A stretch of 37,659 bases of DNA from a virus: positions 1-37,659 of IMG/VR virus record IMGVR_UViG_3300026200_000139; one strand, 5' to 3'. Made by a program: the position numbers and the translations under genes. Position 1 is the first letter of the stretch, and every line of letters starts with the position of its first letter. The notes under the pieces are model-generated. The model was not told the origin of the DNA. It was given only the letters and a program-made list of their open reading frames with translations, and did no database searches. Shown here piece by piece: positions 15,429-21,949 of this stretch.

Positions 15429-15851
15429 ATGCAATCATTTGAAATCAAAACATTAATTGATATAACACAAACTGGTCAAACTAAATTTAAAAGTAAGGAT
15501 CGGATGCTGATTAATCAACAAGCAAATTGGAATACATTTTTCCAAGTATTAAGTATGCGAGTTAATCCAGAGTTCGGGACCTGGCCAGCAGTAGAGAAAT
15601 GTAAGGTTGATGATTTAGGGTTTGGTACTAAGCATAAAGGTCAGCATAATGTTTGGACATTTCGTTTAAGTATTGAACGTGATTATGCACTAAGTGAAGA
15701 CACCTTAAAGGTTGACTTTGATTTAGTCCCCGTTATTAAAGGATTATCAGAAACTATACTAAATAATAATGACGCATTTAGAACAACAGATGTACAGGCA
15801 CAAAATATAGTATTTAAGTTAGTAGATAATACTGATGGACCACAAGTATAA
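15429..15851 (+). CDS. Phage protein, unknown function
   Basis: The 140-residue protein has alternating hydrophobic and polar stretches typical of a beta-rich fold. Features include MQSFEIKTLIDIT, WNTFFQVLSMRVNPEF and HNVWTFRLSIERDY. No catalytic motif is visible. The start lacks a clear SD. The gene ends in a TATAAATAC box that includes its stop codon. The size and position after the virion gene suggest a structural role, unproven. Confidence 0.7.
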   Translation: MQSFEIKTLIDITQTGQTKFKSKDRMLINQQANWNTFFQVLSMRVNPEFGTWPAVEKCKVDDLGFGTKHKGQHNVWTFRLSIERDYALSEDTLKVDFDLVPVIKGLSETILNNNDAFRTTDVQAQNIVFKLVDNTDGPQV

Positions 15852-15855
15852 ATAC
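15847..15855 (+). promoter_or_regulatory. T4-type late promoter box (TATAAATAC)
   Basis: TATAAATAC overlapping the stop codon of the previous gene, about 115 bases before the ATG at 15969. Confidence 0.55.
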
Positions 15856-15968
15856 TATTGTGAAAAGTTAAGTTGTTAGATTCTTTGCGTTTCACCAGGC
15901 ATACATTATAATATAAGGCAATTAAAAATAGGCCCCTTCCACGATAATTAACGGAATGGAGAGATATA

Positions 15969-16217
15969 ATGGTGCAACAGAAACGCACTCAACAAGACAT
16001 TGAAGCAGATAATCTAGAAGCCCACGTGGCGCTATGTCACGAACGCTATGAAACCTTAGAACGTCGATTAACATTAATTGAAACTAAGGTCGAACATATC
16101 CATACCGATATACTACATGGTAACAAGTCGATGATGAAAGTAATAGTTGGTGCTACAGGCACAATAATTGCAGGCTTACTTTCCACACTAGTTGTCATCC
16201 TAATGAATTTTAACTAA
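15969..16217 (+). CDS. Small coiled-coil protein with C-terminal membrane segment
   Basis: The 82-residue protein has a charged helix (residues 6-50, ERYETLERRLTLIETKVEHI) that fits a short coiled coil. One membrane segment follows at residues 57-79 (VIVGATGTIIAGLLSTLVVIL). The SD GGAG is at a good distance. The layout resembles small phage tail-anchored proteins, including some holin-like or host-membrane factors. No named family is certain. Confidence 0.75.
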   Translation: MVQQKRTQQDIEADNLEAHVALCHERYETLERRLTLIETKVEHIHTDILHGNKSMMKVIVGATGTIIAGLLSTLVVILMNFN

Positions 16218-16233
16218 TCCTTTTACTAAACAC

Positions 16234-16241
16234 ATAAATAC
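16234..16241 (+). promoter_or_regulatory. Late promoter box (ATAAATAC) abutting the 16246 start
   Basis: ATAAATAC ends five bases before the ATG at 16246 and there is no SD. A T4-type late start here would give a nearly leaderless mRNA. Confidence 0.45.
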
Positions 16242-16245
16242 ACGT

Positions 16246-16599
16246 ATGTTGCTACGTGAGATAACTCAATCGCTTGACGAGAAGCAAATCTGGGGTAGAC
16301 GAGGCAAAGAAGTAGTTCGAAAGTTCCGCTGTACTGCTGGTCGTCGCAAAGGTAGAATTGTGGCTAAAATATCCCAATGTTTTGCCGCTCCCAATGTTAA
16401 AGCAAAAATACGAATGAAACGTACTAGAGCTAAACTTGGAGCAAAAATGATGCGTAAGAGAAATAAGACAATGCGTACAAACCCAGCTTCAATTAGAGTA
16501 CAAGCACTGAACAAAGCTTCTAGGTCTACTACTAAAGCACCAAAAAGAGGTATGAAGCCATTCAAGCCTAAACGTGTTAAGTCAACGAGGAAGAAGTAA
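16246..16599 (+). CDS. Very basic IWGR-domain protein, copy 1
   Basis: The 117-residue protein is rich in Lys and Arg. A short N-terminal peptide (MLLREITQSLDE) precedes QIWGRRGKEVVRKFRCTAG, then RKGRIVAK with a downstream Cys. The tail is histone-like (Lys/Arg/Ala). The next gene encodes a paralogue with the same core. LDE just before the core is a candidate prohead protease site. The charge suggests packing with DNA inside the capsid, an inference. No known nucleoid-protein fold is recognised. Confidence 0.75.
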   Translation: MLLREITQSLDEKQIWGRRGKEVVRKFRCTAGRRKGRIVAKISQCFAAPNVKAKIRMKRTRAKLGAKMMRKRNKTMRTNPASIRVQALNKASRSTTKAPKRGMKPFKPKRVKSTRKK

Positions 16600-16601
16600 C
16601 C

Positions 16602-17024
16602 ATGCGTGTATCTGACATAGTTCCAGAAGTATTAACAGAAGGTGTTGTAGCTATCTGGGGACGAAATAAAGGTAAAGTTGTTAGGAAATTTAGATGTACG
16701 TCAGGTGCTAGAAAAGGACGTATTGTTGCTAAAGCGGATACTTGTAATGCGGCTAAAAATGTAAAAAGCATGAACACACTAAAGAAAGTAAGACGTTCAA
16801 AAGGAGCAACTACCCAACAATCAATTAATAGACGTAAAAGAGCTGGTGCAACTTCAAAACGTATTGCAAAAGCTAATAAACCATTATCACAAAAAAGATA
16901 CGATAAAGCTGTTACTAGAAGAAAGAAAGCAACGACAAGTAGAAAAATACCTAAGCGAAATGTATCTAAGACAGCAACTAAGGCATTCAAACCTAAAAAA
17001 GTTAAGTCAAAAAGGATTAAATAG
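16602..17024 (+). CDS. Very basic IWGR-domain protein, copy 2
   Basis: The 140-residue protein is a tandem paralogue of the previous gene. It shares AIWGRNKGKVVRKFRCTSG, ARKGRIVAK, a Cys about ten residues on and a C-terminal FKPKKVKS. The N-terminal peptide differs (MRVSDIVPEVLTEG) but again ends in Leu-x-Glu before the core. It starts two bases after the first copy. The long Lys/Arg-rich tail resembles DNA-condensing proteins. Duplication followed by divergence is the simplest reading. Confidence 0.75.
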   Translation: MRVSDIVPEVLTEGVVAIWGRNKGKVVRKFRCTSGARKGRIVAKADTCNAAKNVKSMNTLKKVRRSKGATTQQSINRRKRAGATSKRIAKANKPLSQKRYDKAVTRRKKATTSRKIPKRNVSKTATKAFKPKKVKSKRIK

Positions 17025-17028
17025 CAGT

Positions 17029-17505
17029 ATGAGAGCTTTCGAATTTAAAAATAAGGTTGAAGAAGAACAAATAGTAGAAATTGTTCCTGCTATAGCGGCC
17101 GTTGGTCGTGTAGGAGCAAAGATGGGTTCAGCCGTAGCAAAAGGTGCCGGACAAGTTGCAGGGAAAGCCGCAGACTTAGGTGCCAAAGCAGGAAAAGGCA
17201 TAGGACAAAAAATTGCCAAAGGTACTGCTGGTATAATAAAAAAAGCACAACAAAAAGTAGCTGGAGCAGTCCTTAAAAAAGGTGCTTCACTATCAATGCC
17301 CTCGATGGGTGGAAAAGAACAAGAATTTAGTATTCAAGACGTTAAAGGTGACCAAGTTACAGTAGCTAATCCAAAGCCTAAACCTGGTGAGCCAACAGCA
17401 TTCATATACACTAAAAAAGAATTAGATCCAATTATAAAAGCAAAAGCAGATGCAGTAGCTGGTAAAGGTTCTGTACCTGATGCTCCAGGTATGAAGGCTT
17501 CGTAA
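17029..17505 (+). CDS. Ala/Gly/Lys-rich protein with capsid-targeting-like N-terminus
   Basis: The 158-residue protein starts MRAFEFKNKVEEEQIVE, close to the start of the KxDG protein and to T4 internal proteins. Residues 25-90 repeat Gly-Ala-Lys helices (AKGAGQVAGKAADLGAKAG) that could bind nucleic acid or membrane. A small C-terminal domain with FSIQDVKGDQVTV and FIYTKKELDPI follows. It is a likely internal or scaffold-associated protein by context; the family is unknown. Its last base begins the next ATG. Confidence 0.7.
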   Translation: MRAFEFKNKVEEEQIVEIVPAIAAVGRVGAKMGSAVAKGAGQVAGKAADLGAKAGKGIGQKIAKGTAGIIKKAQQKVAGAVLKKGASLSMPSMGGKEQEFSIQDVKGDQVTVANPKPKPGEPTAFIYTKKELDPIIKAKADAVAGKGSVPDAPGMKAS

Positions 17506-17711
17506 TGAAGATAAACGAATTAATAAGCAAATTCACTATTGCGGTGAGCAATGAAGAAAAAGAACTTTTAAATAAACTTGATTATCCATTGCCCTTACAT
17601 AGTTTCCACGAACGAGAACAATTCATTATTGAGTCACTTATACGCAAAGCATTAGTAAGTAGAGTACGCAATAAGAATATGGTGTTGGTAGTTGCTAATG
17701 AACTCAAATAA
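17505..17711 (+). CDS. Small hypothetical protein
   Basis: The 68-residue protein starts MKINELISKF, the same short peptide (MKINEL) that opens the 18164 gene, with INE|L as a possible protease site. The rest is helical (EREQFIIESLIRKALVSRVR). It overlaps both neighbours (TAATG upstream and 14 bases downstream), so it is part of one translation-coupled run. No function is known. Confidence 0.65.
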   Translation: MKINELISKFTIAVSNEEKELLNKLDYPLPLHSFHEREQFIIESLIRKALVSRVRNKNMVLVVANELK

Positions 17712-18123
17712 ACTTGAACAAGAACTTAACGATATTATGGAGCATGGTCTTCAAGATATATATTTTCCTTATGCTAAAGGCAAAAGTGTAAGAATTAAAA
17801 ATGTTGTTATTAGAGAAACTAAAAAAGGCTTTTTAGTATTTGATGTGAAAAGAAGTAAGCGGATAGCTGAAACTGTTAGTAAAAGAGGTGCTATTGCGTA
17901 TGCAACTGCTATAGCTAAAAACCGTGAAAATACACTGGAAGAAATACTAGCATTAGATCAGAAGCTAGGAAAACACTATATGGATAGCATTTTTGCTAAA
18001 AATACCATAGAAGCTACTAATGATGAGTTTAGAATAGAGTCAGCATTAGTAAGATTTGACATTGCAAAAGACAATACTTGGCATTATACTAGCCAATTGG
18101 ACGAGCATATCTTTGACGATTGA
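17698..18123 (+). CDS. Phage protein, unknown function
   Basis: The 141-residue protein has a charged N-terminal helix, then IYFPYAKGKSVRIKN and FLVFDVKRSKRIAET, and a helical C-terminus. An ATG at 17698 was preferred to the TTG at 17692. The gene overlaps the previous one by 14 bases. No motif links it to a known enzyme. Position in the same coupled run suggests a shared virion assembly role. Confidence 0.65.
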   Translation: MNSNKLEQELNDIMEHGLQDIYFPYAKGKSVRIKNVVIRETKKGFLVFDVKRSKRIAETVSKRGAIAYATAIAKNRENTLEEILALDQKLGKHYMDSIFAKNTIEATNDEFRIESALVRFDIAKDNTWHYTSQLDEHIFDD

Positions 18124-18124
18124 T

Positions 18125-18133
18125 GATAAATAA
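18125..18133 (+). promoter_or_regulatory. T4-type late promoter box (GATAAATAA)
   Basis: GATAAATAA, 31 bases before the ATG at 18164. Confidence 0.5.
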
Positions 18134-18163
18134 CTATAACACTTAGGATGGGAACATACTGAT

Positions 18164-19069
18164 ATGAAAATAAATGAACTATCGAAACCATTAACAGCAA
18201 ATGCGTTGAACGAAAGTCTAGGTAAAAACTTCGGGCAAAGGCTCCGATTGGAAGCCTTCACACTTTCCCAGTTGGAAGACGCACGAAATAGACTAAGAAC
18301 TCAACTAGCAGATGTTGAAACTAATGAAAGTTTCGAAACTGTACATAACAGTGATGCCTATCAAAAGGGCAAATTGTTCTTAGACACTATCAACAAAGAA
18401 ATTGACGAACGTGACGAATGGGTTACTGAAGCTGACCAAGACCCAGAAACAGGTTTTACGAAATGGCTTAAAGACAAAAAAGGCAAAAGCATAAGAGAAC
18501 TTAAAGGTAACGAATATACTAAAATGTCAAAAGAATTTCAAGCACAGAAAAAAGAACCAGTTAAAGAAGGCGCTGAAGAATCAGCTCAATTAGTTATGGC
18601 CGCAAAGGACATGGTTGATAGAGTTACAGGCTGGATGGAAGACACAGCAGAAATGCAAACTGAATCAATGCTAGAACTAGGCGATTCTATTCGTGACGAA
18701 CTAGGCAGTGAAATGAGCGAACAATTCATTCAAACTGTAAAACCAGCACTTGAGAATTTATATACAGTATTTGAAACTACACGTGAAGCACTAACAGGTG
18801 GCGTAGCCATTATAACAGGCGAAGGTGGCCCAGAAGTAATGCCGGGTGGCGAAGAGCCTACAGATATTGAAGGCGAACCAGAGATGGAACCAACGGACGA
18901 TATGGACGGTGACATAGATGCTGAAGCTCCAGTAGACGATGAATTTGGTGCAAGTGCTCCTGCTACAGGCGGAGAAGAAACGGCTGATAGAGCAAAACGC
19001 GAATCAGTTGAACGATCACGTAGACTAGGCAACATTTTAAGCGGAGACGCTTCAAAAAAAAAGTCTTAG
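18164..19069 (+). CDS. Scaffold-like or capsid-internal protein with acidic C-terminus
   Basis: The 301-residue protein starts MKINELSKPLTANALNESLG, with two Leu/Ile-x-Glu sites (INE, LNE|S). Residues 40-215 are mainly charged helices, including a long region with EMQTESMLELGDSIRDELG. Residues 225-275 are very acidic (Glu/Asp/Pro/Gly), and a basic tail follows. Helical core plus acidic segment resembles prohead core/scaffold proteins, which the phage protease digests during maturation. This is inference from composition and N-terminus; no homologue could be checked. Confidence 0.7.
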   Translation: MKINELSKPLTANALNESLGKNFGQRLRLEAFTLSQLEDARNRLRTQLADVETNESFETVHNSDAYQKGKLFLDTINKEIDERDEWVTEADQDPETGFTKWLKDKKGKSIRELKGNEYTKMSKEFQAQKKEPVKEGAEESAQLVMAAKDMVDRVTGWMEDTAEMQTESMLELGDSIRDELGSEMSEQFIQTVKPALENLYTVFETTREALTGGVAIITGEGGPEVMPGGEEPTDIEGEPEMEPTDDMDGDIDAEAPVDDEFGASAPATGGEETADRAKRESVERSRRLGNILSGDASKKKS

Positions 19070-19110
19070 AGACAAATTTTAAAACAGAATTAATCTCAAT
19101 TTTTAGGAAT

Positions 19111-19395
19111 ATGATAGGCGGTGCTGATAATAAAGATCAGCCTGCCTATCTTTCTTTCGACGCTATCAATAAAATTATGACTAACCTTGATCAAACACAT
19201 TTTGATTATAATGGATTCAAAGCTGTTTACGATGCCAATCCAGAAATACAAAACTATGTCAAAAACTTTGATGATAAAGGTATTACATTAAACACTAATG
19301 TTGAAGCACCTTCCGATGCTCAAATTCCCCAAGCTGACTCCAATGCTGATGTAGTAGGCGATATGGCAAAACGTGCCACTGCTAACGCCCAGTAA
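19111..19395 (+). CDS. Small acidic protein, unknown function
   Basis: The 94-residue protein follows the scaffold-like gene by 41 bases. It is acidic and Asn/Asp-rich, with a helical N-terminal half (LSFDAINKIMTNLDQTHFD) and a flexible C-terminus. The SD is weak (TTAGGAAT). No domain is recognised. It ends just before an early-type promoter, so it is probably the last gene of the late run. Confidence 0.65.
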   Translation: MIGGADNKDQPAYLSFDAINKIMTNLDQTHFDYNGFKAVYDANPEIQNYVKNFDDKGITLNTNVEAPSDAQIPQADSNADVVGDMAKRATANAQ

Positions 19396-19399
19396 TTAC

Positions 19400-19428
19400 T
19401 TGACTTCGTTAAAAAAGTAGTATATACT
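19400..19428 (+). promoter_or_regulatory. Sigma70-type promoter that would give a leaderless mRNA
   Basis: TTGACT (19400-19405), a 17-base spacer and TATACT (19423-19428). The ATG at 19435 is seven bases after the -10 box, where transcription would start, and no SD is present. Confidence 0.75.
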
Positions 19429-19431
19429 ACT
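19416..19431. promoter_or_regulatory. 16-bp perfect palindrome over the -10 box (candidate operator)
   Basis: AGTAGTATATACTACT is a perfect palindrome covering the TATACT box. A dimeric repressor binding here would block the promoter. The binding protein is not identified. Confidence 0.5.
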
Positions 19432-19434
19432 GTT

Positions 19435-20079
19435 ATGAATGAATTAAAGACCTATCCTAATCTCATATGGAAATATAATTACGAACCAGGATTTGATGTT
19501 AAAGCCTTTGAAGCCCATATTTTTAAATATGGTACTCGTACCGGAGTTTCAGAAGCAGATGGAGGTATTACTACAGCTGGTGGTAAAGGCGATCCACATA
19601 AATGGGAATCGCTGTCACCTTTCTTAGATTGGCTTCAACCTAAAATAGAAACTTGTTTAAAAGAATGGGCTGTTTGGTATAACTTTACTTTTATATCAAT
19701 GAGTTGGGCAAATGAACATAAACCAGGAGGCTGGACTAAACCACATGAGCATGGTAGTACTTCTGTTGTTGTAGCATGTTATGTTAAACAACCTACAAAT
19801 GGTGGCAATTTTTTAGCTGAATCATTATTAAGAGAAAGATGGACAGCATATTCTAGACTATCTAGCGAAAGTAAGTTAATGAATGATGCTATTCATCCTC
19901 CAACAATACACGACTACTGGCAAGAAATTCCTGTACAAACTAACGATGTATTATTATTTCCAGGATGGCTTAATCATAAAACACAACCTAATACTAGTGC
20001 AGAGTATACAGATGATGGTAATAATAGAATAGTTTTTACATTAAACTATATAGCAGGAGTTAATGATGAGTATTCCTAA
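19435..20079 (+). CDS. 2OG-Fe(II) oxygenase-like protein (first of three)
   Basis: The 214-residue protein has WTKPHEHGSTSVVVACYV, where His-x-His replaces the usual His-x-Asp. LFPGWLNHKTQPN holds the second metal His, and NRIVFTLNYI the Arg expected to bind 2-oxoglutarate. The arrangement matches the putative 2OG-Fe(II) oxygenases found in marine phages (I recall TIGR02466). Substrate unknown. A promoter lies directly upstream with no leader. It overlaps the second oxygenase-like gene, so the three are coupled. Confidence 0.75.
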   Translation: MNELKTYPNLIWKYNYEPGFDVKAFEAHIFKYGTRTGVSEADGGITTAGGKGDPHKWESLSPFLDWLQPKIETCLKEWAVWYNFTFISMSWANEHKPGGWTKPHEHGSTSVVVACYVKQPTNGGNFLAESLLRERWTAYSRLSSESKLMNDAIHPPTIHDYWQEIPVQTNDVLLFPGWLNHKTQPNTSAEYTDDGNNRIVFTLNYIAGVNDEYS

Positions 20080-20716
20080 AGGAATTGAAAAATTAATAGA
20101 GAATTCACCATTGAGTGATAAATTTAGTAGGTCTATGGATCAATTTATTATAGAAACACATTGTCCTTTTATCGAAGAACTTGAAGTGTTATTTAATAAC
20201 AAAGGGCCTGATGACAGCGAAGGCAAATTTACTATTAACGGCTATCAATTTGATGTAACAGCCGAAATAACAGAACAATCTCGCAAATGGGGTAATCAAT
20301 GGGACGTATCAGATAAAGTAATAGGACTTGCTAAGTGGGTTGAAGCTAAATGTCGTGGGCAAATGATTCCTATTAAAAACTTAAAAATTAATATGTCTTG
20401 GTGTATTGATTATAATGAAGGCGGGTACCAAGGCTTACATAGTCATGGTGATCAGGCAATCACATGTATATTTCACCTTGATGATCAACCCGATCTTGAT
20501 GGAAAAGAAAAAGATAAAGCAAGTTATGGTATGCTTTATACAATTATGCCTGAACCTAACGGATCTCAAATTGTTAGAAATTATGTATCGAAACGTGGCC
20601 AATGTATTATAATAGACGGCAAAGTATTCCATGGAGTTTATCCTGTAAAAGGATCAAGACGAACAGTTGTTATTGACTTTGATTTTGAATATTTGGCTCC
20701 GGATGAAAAAATATGA
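20066..20716 (+). CDS. 2OG-Fe(II) oxygenase-like protein (second of three)
   Basis: The 216-residue protein has YQGLHSHGDQAITCIFHL for the first metal site, KVFHGVYPVKGSRRTVVIDF for the distal His and the Arg. It is clearly related to the third gene (20713). Both share an N-terminal 'QFIIET' segment, a 'QSW/MSW' strand and the MDGRVYHGTYPG-type C-terminus. The ATG at 20066 has AGGAG at normal spacing; 20063 is three bases upstream. Substrate unknown; protein, nucleic acid or small-molecule hydroxylation are all possible. Confidence 0.7.
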   Translation: MSIPKGIEKLIENSPLSDKFSRSMDQFIIETHCPFIEELEVLFNNKGPDDSEGKFTINGYQFDVTAEITEQSRKWGNQWDVSDKVIGLAKWVEAKCRGQMIPIKNLKINMSWCIDYNEGGYQGLHSHGDQAITCIFHLDDQPDLDGKEKDKASYGMLYTIMPEPNGSQIVRNYVSKRGQCIIIDGKVFHGVYPVKGSRRTVVIDFDFEYLAPDEKI

Positions 20717-21270
20717 CCGATAACTTTTATAGTGCTAACAATCAATTTATTATTGAAACAGAATATCCATTATGGGAAAGCTACAAAGATGTTTTTACAA
20801 CTCGGTTTACACAACGGTCACCTTATCCAGATCGTACACAATTTACTATTGATGCAAAAGAAATATCAAGCACATTAATTAAATGGCTAGAAGAAAAAAT
20901 TAAAAAATATATGCCTATTACTAATCTTAGAGTAGACCAATCTTGGGCTATTGAATATGGACATGGTGGATACCAATCAATACATAATCATACACAGAAA
21001 CCTCAATTACTTAATATGATAATGTACTTTGATAATCCACGAGATAAAATACAACCAACTGATGGAGCTCTGTTTACACTAATGTCACATCCTGACGGAA
21101 CACAAGTTGTATCGCACTTTCATTCTTATCCAGGCAAAACTGTTATTATGGATGGTAGAGTATACCATGGCACGTACCCAGGCAATCAACCACGAAGATG
21201 TTTTGTAATTAACTTTGCCTTTGATTATTTAAAACCAACGGAGAAAACATTTGATATCAAACAAATTTAA
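20713..21270 (+). CDS. 2OG-Fe(II) oxygenase-like protein (third of three)
   Basis: The 185-residue protein has YQSIHNHTQKPQLLNMIMYF, RVYHGTYPGNQPRRCFVINF and the QFIIETEYPLWE start shared with the second gene. His-x-His, then a distal His and Arg, fit the Fe(II)/2OG binding pattern. The start ATG overlaps the previous stop (ATGA). The end overlaps the nuclease gene. It probably arose by tandem duplication with the second gene. Substrate unknown. Confidence 0.7.
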   Translation: MTDNFYSANNQFIIETEYPLWESYKDVFTTRFTQRSPYPDRTQFTIDAKEISSTLIKWLEEKIKKYMPITNLRVDQSWAIEYGHGGYQSIHNHTQKPQLLNMIMYFDNPRDKIQPTDGALFTLMSHPDGTQVVSHFHSYPGKTVIMDGRVYHGTYPGNQPRRCFVINFAFDYLKPTEKTFDIKQI

Positions 21271-21925
21271 CTATACTACTATTGATAAAAAATCTGTAGA
21301 CGGTAAACGATTATATGATTGTCCAGATGGTAATTCTGTAGCAAGTGTTACAACAATTTTAGATAAGACTAAAGATAAAACCCAACTTATTGCTTGGCGT
21401 AAACGGGTAGGAGAAGTTAAAGCTCAAGAAATTGTTAATGAAGCCGCTAGTGTAGGTACTCGTATGCATAAGTTTTTAGAGGACTATGTTGAAACAGATG
21501 AATGGCCTAAGGCCGGCTCTAATCCGTATAGCCTACAAGCAAATAAGATGGCTAGCGTGATTAAAGAACAAGCTCTTTCAAACGTAGACGAAATATGGGG
21601 TAGTGAAGTACAGTTATACCACCCTAAGATATATGCAGGAACTACAGACCTTGTAGGCGTCTTTAAAGGTCAAGAATGCATCATGGACTTCAAGCAATCA
21701 AATGGGCCTAAAAAAGAAGAATGGGTTGATGACTATAAAATGCAGTTAGTAGCCTATGCTCTAGCACATAATGAAATTTACGGTACTAATATTAGCGAAG
21801 GCCACGTTTTTGTATGCTGTAGAGACCTTACATACCAGCAATTTGACATTTTTCCTGACACCTTTAAGTCATGGGAGAATAAATGGTGGGATAGGGTGTA
21901 CCAGTACTATGACCGTTTCGCATAA
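21251..21925 (+). CDS. RecB-like PD-(D/E)XK exonuclease
   Basis: The 224-residue protein carries the RecB-nuclease set: Glu119 in GSEVQL, Asp133 in GTTDLVGVF, Asp146-x-Lys148 in IMDFKQS and the QLVAYA motif (Gln165, Tyr169). This is a DNA exonuclease type common in marine T4-like phages, with likely roles in recombination or host DNA breakdown. The TTG start at 21251 has GGAG seven bases upstream and overlaps the preceding gene by 20 bases; no ATG gives a full domain. Confidence 0.88.
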   Translation: MISNKFNYTTIDKKSVDGKRLYDCPDGNSVASVTTILDKTKDKTQLIAWRKRVGEVKAQEIVNEAASVGTRMHKFLEDYVETDEWPKAGSNPYSLQANKMASVIKEQALSNVDEIWGSEVQLYHPKIYAGTTDLVGVFKGQECIMDFKQSNGPKKEEWVDDYKMQLVAYALAHNEIYGTNISEGHVFVCCRDLTYQQFDIFPDTFKSWENKWWDRVYQYYDRFA

Positions 21926-21929
21926 ATAT
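21921..21929 (+). promoter_or_regulatory. T4-type late promoter box (CATAAATAT)
   Basis: CATAAATAT overlaps the stop of the nuclease gene and lies 21 bases before the GTG start of the tailspike gene. Confidence 0.55.
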
Positions 21930-21949
21930 ATAAAACAAGGAGTTGAAAC

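Noticed and set aside
16846-17028. Upstream extension of the 17029 gene
   Set aside because: The extra residues lie in another frame of the second IWGR gene; the ATG at 17029 gives the targeting-like N-terminus.
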